From Desulfovibrio sp. (GTDB lineage: Bacteria; Bacillota; Dethiobacteria; DTU022), in contig JAGUZX010000134.1 in NCBI GenBank assembly GCA_020060545.1, positions 45,025 to 109,024 on the forward strand: DNA of 64,000 nt. Reading direction: 5' to 3'. The notes under the pieces were generated by a model, which saw nothing but the letters and a program-made list of their open reading frames with translations, had not been told where the DNA came from and searched no databases. Position numbers and translations under genes: made by a program. Below, piece after piece: positions 27,983-36,676 of the stretch; the first letter of the stretch is position 1; the number at the start of each line of letters is the position of its first letter.

Positions 27983-28025
27983 AATAACTTAATAAACGGT
28001 GCCTGGCACCATTTATTAAGTTATT
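27983..28025. repeat. GGTGCC-type REP palindrome with an AT-rich arm variant
   Basis: A 43-nt almost perfect palindrome: AATAACTTAATAAA, a core GGTGCCTGGCACC, and TTTATTAAGTTATT. It keeps the core of the RAYT2 family but has different arms. The stop codon of the CoA-transferase gene (28016-28018) lies inside it. Confidence 0.85.
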
Positions 28026-29209
28026 ATGCCATTCATTCGGAGGGAATCGATTTCCGGGCTGGTGTAGCCCAGCGACTGCAATATTTCGGCGGTGTGTTCG
28101 CCGAGGCGGGGAGGCGGCAGGCGCACCGCGCCGCTGGCACCGGAGAAAAGCAGCGGAAAACCGGGCTGCTTGGCGGACTCGGCCCCTTCCCCGGCCGCGT
28201 CGATCCAGAAGCGGCGCGCCAGGCTGACCGGGTGCTCAGCGGCTTCCGGCAGCTCCAGGACCGGTTCGCAGCAGGCGTCAACGGAGGCGAAAATTTGGGT
28301 CCACTCCGACCTGGTCTTGCTTTTAAACAGTGCTCCCACCGCTTCGATCAGCTCTTCCCGCCCCGTCTGGTCGAACTGCAGCGTCACCCACTCCGGCTTT
28401 GCAACGGCCACGCAAAAGTTCTGCCAGAAGGCCGGTTCCAAGGCGCCGAGGCTCATGTGCCCGCCGTCGGCGGTTTCGTAAAGGTTGTAGCAGGCGAAAG
28501 CCCCGGTAAGGTGCCCCCGGTTGCGCCTGGGCAGGGCTTCGCCGCCGGAGCGGTGGGCGGCGGCATAGGACAAAAACGGCAGCAGCCCCTGGGTCATGGA
28601 TACATCCACGTGCGCCCCCCTCCCGTTTTGCGCCCGGGCAAAGAGGGCGAACATAATCCCGGCGAGCGCCATCAGCGACCCCCCCGCGATATCGGCGATC
28701 TGCACCGCCGGCATCACCGGACCCTCCCCGGGAGCGGCGCTCAAGTCCAGCAGCCCGGCCACGGCGGCATAATTGATGTCGTGGCCGGCCCGCTCCCGGT
28801 ACGGACCGTCCTGTCCGTAGCCGGAGATGGAGGCGTAAACGAGCCCGGGATTAAGCCTGGCCGCCTCGCCGTAACCGAGGCCCAGCCGCTCCATCACCCC
28901 CGGCCGGAACCCTTCCACCAGGACGTCGCTCCGGGCGGCCAAAGCTTTGAGGATCTCCCTGCCGGCCGGTTCTTTTAAGTTCAGGGCGACGCTCTTCTTA
29001 TTGCGGTTCCACTGCCGGAAAAAGGCGCCGCTCCCGTCGATGATCTGCCCCGCCGCCCGGGTGGGATCCCCCAAAACGGGGTCTTCCACTTTGATCACCT
29101 CGGCCCCGTAATCGCCCATGATCATGGTACAAAGGGGCCCCGGCAGCAGCCTGGTCAGGTCCACCACCTTGAGCCCCTTCAAGATTGCGCCGCCGGTCTC
29201 CCGGCTCAT
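28016..29209 (-). CDS. Family III CoA transferase (CaiB/BaiF)
   Basis: It transfers CoA between carboxylic acids. It has 397 residues. The N-terminus LKGLKVVDLTRLLPGPLCTM and the following DYGAEVIKVEDPVLGDPTR carry the family's catalytic Asp region; FFRQWNRNKKSVALNLKEP and LVEGFRPGVMERLGLGY are typical. Its start overlaps the flavoprotein stop (ATGA), so it belongs to the C4-acid module. Possible substrates are succinate, malate, fumarate or a monocarboxylic acid activated for oxidation; sequence alone does not decide. Confidence 0.88.
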   Translation of the reverse strand: MSRETGGAILKGLKVVDLTRLLPGPLCTMIMGDYGAEVIKVEDPVLGDPTRAAGQIIDGSGAFFRQWNRNKKSVALNLKEPAGREILKALAARSDVLVEGFRPGVMERLGLGYGEAARLNPGLVYASISGYGQDGPYRERAGHDINYAAVAGLLDLSAAPGEGPVMPAVQIADIAGGSLMALAGIMFALFARAQNGRGAHVDVSMTQGLLPFLSYAAAHRSGGEALPRRNRGHLTGAFACYNLYETADGGHMSLGALEPAFWQNFCVAVAKPEWVTLQFDQTGREELIEAVGALFKSKTRSEWTQIFASVDACCEPVLELPEAAEHPVSLARRFWIDAAGEGAESAKQPGFPLLFSGASGAVRLPPPRLGEHTAEILQSLGYTSPEIDSLRMNGIIT

Positions 29210-30804
29210 CGGTGTGTATACCGCGGCAGCAGGATAGGCGCCACCCTGCCGCCGGCGGATCCGGTGCTTTCGAGTTCTTTCTCATAGTTCCAGACATGTT
29301 CCAGGCTGAAACCGTCTGGCCGGACTTCCCCGCTCCGGGCGGCGGCGTGACGCCCGGCGCGCCGCCCGAAGACGACGATATCAAGCAGCGAGTTGCCCAT
29401 GAGGCGGTTGCGGCCGTGGATCCCGCCGGCCGTTTCGCCGGCCACGTAGAGGTTCTCCACGGTGCTGCGCCCGTGCTCGTCGATTAATAGTCCGCCGTTC
29501 TGGTAATGAAGTGTGGGGTAGATCAGCATCGGCTCCTTGCGGATATCCACCCCGAACCGGGCAAACTGCCGCAGCATCGCCGGCAGCTGCCTTTCGATCG
29601 TCCCCTCGCCGTGGGTCAGCTCGATCAGGGGCGAATCAAGCCAGACGGCGGTGCTGCCGGTCGGGAGGGGCACGCCCAGGCCCCGTTCCTTGCACTCGCG
29701 GATGATCGCGGAGGACTCCACATCGCGGGTCTCCAGGTGATAGACGAACTGTGCGCCGTTGATATTGAGGGGGGTCCCCCCCAGGCCCCTGGTTTTCTCC
29801 GTGACCAGCAGCCCCAGCAGCTGCGGCGGATAGGCGCCGCCCGTGGGGTGATACTGGATCGAATCGGCAAAGATGGTTTTGGCCCCGGCGCGGTAGCCGA
29901 GCACCAGGCCGTCGCCGGTGGCGCCGTAGTGGTTGCTGGTGGGAAACCCCTGGTAGTGCAGCCGCCCCGATCCCCCGGTGGCGATAATTACCGTCTTCGC
30001 CCGGGCGATGAGGTACTCTTCCGTTTCCAGGTTGAACAGGACCGCCCCGGCGGCCCTGCCGCTTGAGTCCAGGAGCAGCTCCACCGCCGGGCAGAATTCG
30101 ACGACCTTAATCCCGCGGTTATAAACTTCGTCCCTGAGGGTGCGCATGATTTCGGCCCCGGTGTAGTCGCGGGCCGCGTGCATCCGCTTGCGGGAAGTCC
30201 CCCCGCCGTGGATGGTGTTCATGGTCCCGTCTTCTTTTTTGTCGAACATGGCCCCCAGGCTTTCGAGCCATTCAATGACCAGCGGGGCGTCCATGACCAG
30301 AGCGCGGGCCAGCTCCGGGACGTTGTAGAACCCGCCGCCGCCGACCACGTCCAGGTAGTGGATACACGGCGTATCGTTCGGTTTATCCGCGGCCTGGATG
30401 CCGCCCTGGGCCATCATGGTGTTGGCGTCGCCGAAGCGAAGCTTGGTCGCCACCATCACCGAGACGCCGGCGGCACAGGCTTCCAGCGCCGCCGAGGCCC
30501 CGGCGCCGCCCCCGCCGATCACCAGCACGTCGACATCGTAAGCGCAACGGTTCAGATCAAGCGCCGCCCCGCGCAGGCGGCTGCCGGCCTCAAGGATATC
30601 GGCCATCTCCAGGGGTACGCGGCTCCCCTTGTCTACCCCTACTTGAAGCTGCCGGAAGCCGGCCTCGATAAAATCAGGGTGAAACCGCCGCAGCACCTCC
30701 TGGCGTTCCGCGGCGGTCATGCGGGGATAATGCACGCCGACCCGGGAGGGCCTGGTTTCCTCAACCTTCTTCATCAATTCCTGCAAGTGCGGCGTGTAAA
30801 CCAC
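29206..30804 (-). CDS. Fumarate reductase/succinate dehydrogenase-type flavoprotein, likely non-covalent FAD
   Basis: The FAD-binding catalytic subunit that interconverts succinate and fumarate. It has 532 residues with DVLVIGGGGAGASAALEACA, the active-site stretch SIQYHPTGGAYPPQLLG, TEKTRGLGG, the late HYQNGGLLIDEHG, and GETAGGIHGRNRLMGNSLLD. In membrane SdhA/FrdA the FAD is bound to the His of HTVAA(Q/E)GG. Here the stretch is ANTMMAQGG, so that His is absent and FAD is probably free, as in NadB. NadB itself is less likely because an iron-sulfur subunit gene is adjacent. It starts with GTG after GAGAGGAGG. Confidence 0.85.
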   Translation of the reverse strand: MVYTPHLQELMKKVEETRPSRVGVHYPRMTAAERQEVLRRFHPDFIEAGFRQLQVGVDKGSRVPLEMADILEAGSRLRGAALDLNRCAYDVDVLVIGGGGAGASAALEACAAGVSVMVATKLRFGDANTMMAQGGIQAADKPNDTPCIHYLDVVGGGGFYNVPELARALVMDAPLVIEWLESLGAMFDKKEDGTMNTIHGGGTSRKRMHAARDYTGAEIMRTLRDEVYNRGIKVVEFCPAVELLLDSSGRAAGAVLFNLETEEYLIARAKTVIIATGGSGRLHYQGFPTSNHYGATGDGLVLGYRAGAKTIFADSIQYHPTGGAYPPQLLGLLVTEKTRGLGGTPLNINGAQFVYHLETRDVESSAIIRECKERGLGVPLPTGSTAVWLDSPLIELTHGEGTIERQLPAMLRQFARFGVDIRKEPMLIYPTLHYQNGGLLIDEHGRSTVENLYVAGETAGGIHGRNRLMGNSLLDIVVFGRRAGRHAAARSGEVRPDGFSLEHVWNYEKELESTGSAGGRVAPILLPRYTHR

Positions 30805-30825
30805 AGCTTTTCCTCCTCTCGGCCT

Positions 30826-31506
30826 CTACTCAATGTCGCGGTTGTTGTAGAGCTCCTGCAGCCGCGTCTTGTCCGCATCGATTAACTGCTGCAGCTCGTG
30901 ATCAAATGCACCGGCTTCGATCGCCCGGACCCTTTCCTTCAGGAAGGCGTCCGGCGGCGCGAGGTAGCGGCTGTAAAGGCGCCGCGCGGTCAAGGCGGCG
31001 TTGTAATGGACGATGTGCGCCGGGCAGCGCGAGACGCAAAGGCCGCACATGACGCAGTCAAAGGAGAGATCCGCCGCTCTGGCGAAGTCGCCGCGCTGGA
31101 GATAGGCGATATACTGCATTACATCGATGTCCTGCGGGCAAACCTTGGTGCACGAACTGCACCCCAGGCAGCGGAATACTTCGGGATAGAGCCGGGCGAA
31201 GTCGGCCACCGAGGGACGGATCCGCTCCAGGTCGAAGAGCGCTTTGCGGCCCGGGAAGAACGGGATCTGGGCCAGGTACATCCCCGGCTCCACCTTGGTC
31301 TGGCAGGCGAGGCCCACTTTCAGCTCAAAATCGCCGGCGATGCGGTAGACGGTGGCGCAGGCGCCGCAGAAACCGGCCCGGCAGCCGCAGCCCCGCTTGA
31401 TCTGGTACCCGGCATACTCCAAGGCCTCGATGATGGTCAGCGTTTCGGGGACCGTGTACTGCTTGCCCATGACGTATAGATCGATCATCCGGATTGCGTC
31501 AGCCAT
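30826..31506 (-). CDS. Iron-sulfur subunit of the fumarate reductase/succinate dehydrogenase-type complex
   Basis: A 226-residue electron-transfer protein. The N-terminal ferredoxin fold carries a [2Fe-2S] motif (RGCGCRAGFCGAC). The C-terminal part has CLGCSSCTKVCP and CVMCGLCVSRCP, i.e. the spacing of two [4Fe-4S] clusters, unlike SdhB, which has one 4Fe and one 3Fe cluster. AGGAGG precedes the ATG. The flavoprotein gene follows by 21 nt. No membrane-anchor subunit is nearby, so the complex may be soluble or dock to another partner. Confidence 0.85.
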   Translation of the reverse strand: MADAIRMIDLYVMGKQYTVPETLTIIEALEYAGYQIKRGCGCRAGFCGACATVYRIAGDFELKVGLACQTKVEPGMYLAQIPFFPGRKALFDLERIRPSVADFARLYPEVFRCLGCSSCTKVCPQDIDVMQYIAYLQRGDFARAADLSFDCVMCGLCVSRCPAHIVHYNAALTARRLYSRYLAPPDAFLKERVRAIEAGAFDHELQQLIDADKTRLQELYNNRDIE

Positions 31507-31524
31507 TTGAAGGTCCTCCTGTGC

Positions 31525-32862
31525 TTACTCTACGGGCGGGGCCGGGATGAAGCCGTGTTCCATGGCCGCCCTGGTCTGCTCCTGGGCCCGGCGGATGGTT
31601 TCCTCCGCCTTCCGGTAGATCTCTTCCCGGCCAAGCTTCAGCCGCGCCACCCCTTCGGCGATCGCCTTAAGCGCGGTGGCGGTGGCCACCCGGGGGAACA
31701 CTGCCCACATATCCATGGTCGGCAGGATCTTCTCCGGGTTCATCCCGCCATCCGGCGCGCAGGCCGCCAGTTCTTCCGCCGCGGCGATGCACATGGCATC
31801 GGTAATGGTGGTCGCCTGGACATCCAGGACGCCGCGGAAGATGGCCGGGAAACCGAGGGAGTTATTGACCTGGTTGGGAAAGTCGGAACGCCCGGTGGAT
31901 ACGATTTTCGCTCCCGCCTCGATCGCCTCCCAGGGCCAGATTTCAGGAATCGGGTTGGCGCAGGCGAAAACGATGGCGTCTTTCCCCATGCCGGCCACCC
32001 ACTCTTTTTTGATCGTGTCGGGACCGGGCGTGGAAAGACCGATCGCCACATCGGCCCCTTTGAAGGCCTCCGCCGGGCCGCCGGTCAGCCCCTGCCGGTT
32101 GGTCGTGCGGCAGAGCTCCCACTTGACCGGGTTTTCCGTGGCCAGCTCGGTGCGCCCCCCGTGCAGGATCCCCTTGCTGTCGCACATGATCACCTTCCCC
32201 GGATCGGCGCCGGCGGCGATGAGCAGGCGGATCGTGCAGATATTCGCCGCTCCGGCGCCGAGCATCACGATTTTTGCTTCGCTCATCTTTTTCCCGACAA
32301 TTTTCAGCGCGTTGATCAGGCCGGCCAGGGTTACCAGCGCGGTCCCCTGCTGGTCGTCGTGCCAGATGGGAATATGGCATTCCTGGCGCAGCCGGTCGAG
32401 GACAGCGAAGCATTTCGGGCTCGCGATGTCCTCCAGGTTTACCCCGCCGAAACAGGGCTGCATCATTTTTACGAATTTGATCAGTTCATCGGCATCCTTG
32501 GTATCCACGCAGATCGGAAAGGCGTCCACCCCGCCGAGGTATTTAAACAGCAGCGCCTTGCCTTCCATCACGGGCATGCTCGCTTCAGGGCCGATGTCAC
32601 CCAGGCCGAGCACCCGGGTCCCGTCGGAGACGACCGCCACGAAGTTGCCTTTATTGGTGTACTTGTAGACGTCTTCTTTATTTTTGGCGATCGCTTTACA
32701 GGGTTCCGCCACCCCCGGGGTATACCAGATCGCAAAGTCCCCGATACCGCGCACGCAGCTTTTCAAATTGACTTCGATCTTTCCCCGGTAAAAGGGGTGC
32801 AGCCGCATCGCGTCCTGGGCCGGTTTCTTCGCCTTCGCCAGGAGCTCTTCTTTGGTCGTCAT
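31525..32862 (-). CDS. NAD(P)-dependent malic enzyme
   Basis: It decarboxylates malate to pyruvate. From the ATG at 32862 (GGGGAG upstream) it has 445 residues, the short bacterial form without a phosphotransacetylase domain. Motifs: IGDFAIWYTPGVAEPCKAIA with the catalytic Tyr, ALLFKYLGGVDAFPICVDTK with the catalytic Lys region, IPIWHDDQQGTALVTLAGL, and the cofactor loop IVMLGAGAANICTIRLL. It lies between fumarase and the fumarate reductase-like pair, joining fumarate/malate to pyruvate. Confidence 0.95.
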   Translation of the reverse strand: MTTKEELLAKAKKPAQDAMRLHPFYRGKIEVNLKSCVRGIGDFAIWYTPGVAEPCKAIAKNKEDVYKYTNKGNFVAVVSDGTRVLGLGDIGPEASMPVMEGKALLFKYLGGVDAFPICVDTKDADELIKFVKMMQPCFGGVNLEDIASPKCFAVLDRLRQECHIPIWHDDQQGTALVTLAGLINALKIVGKKMSEAKIVMLGAGAANICTIRLLIAAGADPGKVIMCDSKGILHGGRTELATENPVKWELCRTTNRQGLTGGPAEAFKGADVAIGLSTPGPDTIKKEWVAGMGKDAIVFACANPIPEIWPWEAIEAGAKIVSTGRSDFPNQVNNSLGFPAIFRGVLDVQATTITDAMCIAAAEELAACAPDGGMNPEKILPTMDMWAVFPRVATATALKAIAEGVARLKLGREEIYRKAEETIRRAQEQTRAAMEHGFIPAPPVE

Positions 32863-32975
32863 TCTTCTCCCCACTTTCCTGTTTTAAGTATAAACTTATC
32901 CCCATTGATCCCCTCTAATCATCGGCCACAACACGCGCGCCGGGTCAATTAACTTGATCGGCACCGGCCGCTGCC

Positions 32976-33000
32976 CTCACTTTCACTTCTCATCTCTCAC
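32976..33000. repeat. TGA-rich low-complexity tail at the fumB 3' end
   Basis: A CTCACTTTCACTTCTCAT tract followed by CTCTCAC. Read on the minus strand, its first TGA is the stop codon of the fumarase beta gene. Third member of the family at 989-1023 and 14064-14095. Confidence 0.6.
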
Positions 33001-33548
33001 CGCGCATACGCTTTTGCTCCTGTTACGTAGAGATCGTTGCCGTAGGCATCGTTAATGACAGTGGCCGGGAAGTCTTCCACCTCGAGGCGGTGGATCGCTT
33101 CGGCGCCCAGCTCGGGGTAAGCCACCACTTCACATTTCTTGACCCGCTTGGAGAGTAATGCCCCCGCGCCGCCGACAGCGGCCAGGTACAGGCCCTTGTA
33201 TTTTTGCAGCGCCTCGATTACGGCCGGTTTGCGGAAGCCCTTGCCGATACACCCCTTCATGCCCTGCTCCAGCAAACGCGGCGTGTAGGCGTCCATGCGC
33301 CCGCTGGTGGTCGGTCCGGCGGAGCCGATGGTCTGGCCGGGCCGGGCCGGAGTCGGCCCCACATAATAGATCAACTGCCCCTGCAGGTTTATGGGCAGCG
33401 GCTCGCCCCGATCCAGCAGCTCGACCAGCTTTTTATGGGCCGCGTCCCGCGCGGTATAGATCACGCCGCTGATCAGCACATTATCGCCGGCCTTGAGCGC
33501 CAAAACATCCGCGTCGCTCAACGGTGCCTTTAAACGCTTCACTTCCAC
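32997..33548 (-). CDS. Fumarate hydratase class I, beta subunit (C-terminal half)
   Basis: The swivelling C-terminal domain of the two-subunit iron-sulfur fumarase that hydrates fumarate to malate. It has 183 residues. YYVGPTPARPGQTIGSAGPT, TSGRMDAYTPRLLEQGMKG and CIGKGFRKPAVIEALQKYKG are typical. The start is a GTG at 33548 behind AAGGAGGG. It follows the alpha subunit by 33 nt. The related L(+)-tartrate dehydratase beta subunit cannot be fully excluded, but the malic enzyme next door favours fumarase. Confidence 0.92.
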   Translation of the reverse strand: MEVKRLKAPLSDADVLALKAGDNVLISGVIYTARDAAHKKLVELLDRGEPLPINLQGQLIYYVGPTPARPGQTIGSAGPTTSGRMDAYTPRLLEQGMKGCIGKGFRKPAVIEALQKYKGLYLAAVGGAGALLSKRVKKCEVVAYPELGAEAIHRLEVEDFPATVINDAYGNDLYVTGAKAYAR

Positions 33549-33581
33549 ACATGTGCCCTCCTTTCATTAATTGCTCGAGGT

Positions 33582-34427
33582 TTAAATCACTCTTTCCACG
33601 TGGCGGCAGGCATGACAGTTCAGGTTGACCGCCGCCGCCATGCTGGCGATATGGGAGGGAAAGGTCTCGATGTGCACCGCCAGGGCGGTGATCCGCCCGC
33701 CGAAACCCTGCGGGCCGATGCCCAGATCGTTGATCTTTGCCAGTACCTGTTGCTCCAAAGCGGCAAAGAAAGGATCCGGGTGAGGCTGCCCGAGCGGGCG
33801 GAAGAGCGCTTTTTTGGCCAGGACGGCGACCATGTCAAAAGTGCCCCCGATGCCCACACCCACCACGATCGGGGGGCAGGGATTGGGTCCCGCCTCCCGG
33901 ACATGGCTGACGACAAAATTAATCACCCCGTCCACCCCGTCGGAGGGGTTGAGCATCTTGACGGCGCTCATATTCTCACTGCCGCCGCCCTTGGGGGCGA
34001 AAGCGATCTTCACCTTGTCCCCGGCAACCAGGCGCAGGTGGATCACCGCGGGAGTATTGTCGCCGGTGTTCACTCTTTTCCGCAAAGGGTCGTCCACGAT
34101 CGATTTGCGCAGGAAACCTTCTTCGTAACCCCGGCGCACCCCTTCGTGAATAGCTTCCTCCAGGGTCCCCCCGGTGAGATGAACCTCCTGGCCCCACTCC
34201 ACAAAAAAAACGGCAAAACCCGTATCCTGGCAGATCGGAATTTGCTCGCCCCGGGCGATCGCCACGTTTTCGATCAGCTGGCGCAGGACTTCTTTCCCGG
34301 TCGGCGACTCTTCCCGTTCAACCGCCTGCTGAAGGGCCCGATAAACGTCTTCGCCCAGGTAGATGTTCGCTTCCCGGCACATTTGCGCTACCTGGGCGGA
34401 AATTTCAGCCCCTGCCAATTCCCGCAT
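33582..34427 (-). CDS. Fumarate hydratase class I, alpha subunit (N-terminal half)
   Basis: The [4Fe-4S]-binding catalytic domain of fumarase. From the ATG at 34427 (AGGAGGCGAGCG upstream) it has 281 residues. The cluster cysteines sit in IPICQDTGFAVFF, GPNPCPPIVVGVGIGGTFD and the late NLNCHACRH. FAPKGGGSENMSAVKML is the conserved substrate region. It leads the module fumarase alpha-beta, malic enzyme, iron-sulfur subunit, flavoprotein, CoA transferase. It is oxygen-sensitive by family. Confidence 0.92.
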   Translation of the reverse strand: MRELAGAEISAQVAQMCREANIYLGEDVYRALQQAVEREESPTGKEVLRQLIENVAIARGEQIPICQDTGFAVFFVEWGQEVHLTGGTLEEAIHEGVRRGYEEGFLRKSIVDDPLRKRVNTGDNTPAVIHLRLVAGDKVKIAFAPKGGGSENMSAVKMLNPSDGVDGVINFVVSHVREAGPNPCPPIVVGVGIGGTFDMVAVLAKKALFRPLGQPHPDPFFAALEQQVLAKINDLGIGPQGFGGRITALAVHIETFPSHIASMAAAVNLNCHACRHVERVI

Positions 34428-34578
34428 CACCGCTCGCCTCCTGTGCATTTTATTTATGGCATTTCTTCCTTTTGTTCATAAATTCCTGCACCGCCTTATA
34501 ATTTCTATGATCATTCTAAAATTTATGATCGCCCAGGGGGCGTTTCCCCATCCCGGCGCTGGAAAGGCATTCAAAATA

Positions 34579-34607
34579 GGGACGGGGGACCGCCGGTCCC
34601 CCGTCCC
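34579..34607. repeat. Perfect 13-bp GC-rich palindrome
   Basis: GGGACGGGGGACC, a GCC loop and GGTCCCCCGTCCC pair perfectly. The GGGACGGGG core matches the RAYT1-type repeats. It lies in the 34428-34631 spacer between the ferredoxin oxidoreductase operon end and the fumarase start. There is no T-run, so it is not a typical intrinsic terminator. Confidence 0.7.
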
Positions 34608-34631
34608 TTAATACGCTGCGCCACGCAAGGC

Positions 34632-35528
34632 TTAAAAAGGAGCCGCACCCTCGCCCTGCTGCAGCAGCCTTTCCCAATCGCGGTCCACGCTGTGCTGCAG
34701 CGCTTCCACCTGCCAGCGTTCGAGGCCGCTGAAGCGCCGTTGCAGGGCCAGGTATTCTTCGAGAGGAGCTTTTTGGGGCGGGCGGTAGGTCAGCTCAACC
34801 GTAATACCGTCCCTTATTTCATATAAAGGAAACAGGCAGCTTTCCACCGCCAGGCGGGACAAACGGATCGTTTCGTCGGACTCGGCGCCCCATCCCGGGG
34901 GGCAGGGGATCAACAGGTGGAAAAAGCGGAATCCCTTGATGCCGCGGGCCTTTACAAATTTCTGCGCCAGGTCGTCCGGAAAGGCGACCGTGGCCGTGGC
35001 CGCATACGGGATCCCGTGCGCGGCCATGATCCGCATGATCTCCTTTTTCTGCCTCTCTTTGGTGCGGGGCAGCGGGAGGGTATTGGTATGACAGCCATAC
35101 GGCGTGGCGGAGCTGGTCTGCATGCCCGTGTTCATATAAGCCTCGTTGTCGTAGCAGACAAAGATAAAATCTTCGTTGCGCTGCGCCGCGCCGGAAAGCG
35201 CCTGCAGCCCGATATCAAACGTGCCTCCGTCACCGGCCAGGACCACGACGGTGGTATCACGGTTTCCTTTCTGTTCGAGACCCCGCTTTACACCGCTCCC
35301 CACCGACGCCGCGCTGGGGAAAGGGCAGTGCAGGATCGGGCACTTCAAGGTGGTCAGGGGCGGCCCCCCGGCGATGATACTCCAGCAGCAAGCGGTGATC
35401 ACCATAACGATGTCCGGCCCGAGGGCCCGGCTAAAATACCGCACCGCGAGAGCCGCGCCGCAACCCGGGCAGGCCGAGTGACCGGAGTAAAGTATCTCCG
35501 CGCCGGAATCGGTTTCGCGCAAATTCAT
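34632..35528 (-). CDS. 2-oxoacid:ferredoxin oxidoreductase, beta subunit (thiamine pyrophosphate binding)
   Basis: The TPP-binding subunit that oxidatively decarboxylates a 2-oxoacid to acyl-CoA with reduction of ferredoxin. From the ATG at 35528, which overlaps the alpha stop, it has 298 residues. YSGHSACPGCGAALAVRYF carries two cluster cysteines. AGDGGTFDIGLQALSG is the TPP motif, and CYDNEAYMNTGMQTSSATP is typical of POR/VOR beta subunits. Context (branched-chain amino acid dehydrogenase) favours 2-oxoisovalerate; pyruvate is also possible. Confidence 0.9.
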   Translation of the reverse strand: MNLRETDSGAEILYSGHSACPGCGAALAVRYFSRALGPDIVMVITACCWSIIAGGPPLTTLKCPILHCPFPSAASVGSGVKRGLEQKGNRDTTVVVLAGDGGTFDIGLQALSGAAQRNEDFIFVCYDNEAYMNTGMQTSSATPYGCHTNTLPLPRTKERQKKEIMRIMAAHGIPYAATATVAFPDDLAQKFVKARGIKGFRFFHLLIPCPPGWGAESDETIRLSRLAVESCLFPLYEIRDGITVELTYRPPQKAPLEEYLALQRRFSGLERWQVEALQHSVDRDWERLLQQGEGAAPF

Positions 35529-36676
35529 GCGAGATCCACCCCCCATACTTCTCGATCTGGCCCTCCCCCGCCGGTGAAAAGGCTCCCGTCCAGGATGCGC
35601 TTCAGCATCCACGGGGTTAAGTCGACTCCCCCGGCAAGGATCAGGTTCTGCACGGGCGGCGCGGCGGCGGCGCCGTAAAGGGCCGCCTTTACTTCCTGGG
35701 CCAGGATGCCGCCCAGCCCGGGCGAGCAGTTGCGGTCAACCACGATCACCGTTTCGGCCCCCGACGCTTCGACCCGGGTCCTCAGCTCCCGGGCCGGAAA
35801 GGGGCGCACCGCTTTCAGGCGCAGCAGCCCGGTCCCGTCCAGGGCAGGTAAGACGCTCTTAATCGTTTCGGCGCAGCTTCCTGCCGTGACTAATAGCGTC
35901 TTGGCCCCTTCGCAAGCAACCCCCTCCACGGCAGGGTAACTGCGGCCAAAAAGGGCCGCAAAGCGGTCGTTTATCTCCCGCAGCGTTTCCCAGACCCGTT
36001 CCATCGCCCGGTGGCGCGACAGCACCAGCCGCGACTGCGCCTCGGCGCCGATCAGCCCGTGAAGGTTGGCCGGGCGGCCGGGATCCACCTGGGCCGCAAA
36101 ACAGGACGGCCCCAGAAAGCGGGCCACCGTATCACGGGGCGGTATATCGACAGCCTCGTAGGTGTGGGAAACGTAAAAACCGTCAAAAACAACCATGCAA
36201 GGCAGAAGCACGCTCTCCGCCAGGGCAAAAGCCTGCAGGATTGTATCAAATACCTCCTGGGCATTTGCGCAGTAGAGCTGGATCCAGCCGGTATCGCGCT
36301 GCGAAAGGCTGTCGATCTGATCCGGTTCCAGGCACCAGGGGGCCCCCATGGCCCGGTTCACGTTGGCCAGCACTATCGGGTGGCGGGCCCCGGCGCACCA
36401 GTGGATCATTTCGTGCATGTAGGCGAGGCCATGGGAAGATGTGGCGGTAAAGGTACGGGCTCCGGCGGACGCCGCCCCGCTGCAGTAGGCCAGGGAGGCA
36501 TATTCCGATTCCGCGTTGACGTATTCGCCACCCAGTTCACCCCGGGCCCAGTACTCGGCCAGGGTTTCCACGATCGCCGTCTGGGGGGTGATCGGGTAAG
36601 CGACCACCAGGTCGACGCCGGCCCGTTGCACCGCCGTGGCCGCAGCCTGGCTCCCGGTAATCATTTCAACCGGCAT
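35525..36676 (-). CDS. 2-oxoacid:ferredoxin oxidoreductase, alpha subunit
   Basis: The pyrimidine-binding and core subunit, 383 residues. EMITGSQAAATAVQRAGVDL and VVAYPITPQTAIVETLAEYW are the conserved N-terminal active-site region. FTATSSHGLAYMHEMIHWCA and the C-terminal ETVIVVDRNCSPGLGGILAQ follow. GGAGG lies before the ATG. The gene overlaps the upstream oxidoreductase by 11 nt and the beta gene by 4 nt, so the operon is tightly coupled. Confidence 0.9.
   Translation of the reverse strand: MPVEMITGSQAAATAVQRAGVDLVVAYPITPQTAIVETLAEYWARGELGGEYVNAESEYASLAYCSGAASAGARTFTATSSHGLAYMHEMIHWCAGARHPIVLANVNRAMGAPWCLEPDQIDSLSQRDTGWIQLYCANAQEVFDTILQAFALAESVLLPCMVVFDGFYVSHTYEAVDIPPRDTVARFLGPSCFAAQVDPGRPANLHGLIGAEAQSRLVLSRHRAMERVWETLREINDRFAALFGRSYPAVEGVACEGAKTLLVTAGSCAETIKSVLPALDGTGLLRLKAVRPFPARELRTRVEASGAETVIVVDRNCSPGLGGILAQEVKAALYGAAAAPPVQNLILAGGVDLTPWMLKRILDGSLFTGGGGPDREVWGVDLA

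Noticed and set aside
29206-30804. L-aspartate oxidase (NadB)
   Set aside because: The missing covalent-FAD His fits NadB, but the gene is paired with a multi-cluster iron-sulfur subunit beside fumarase and malic enzyme, with no nadA or nadC nearby.
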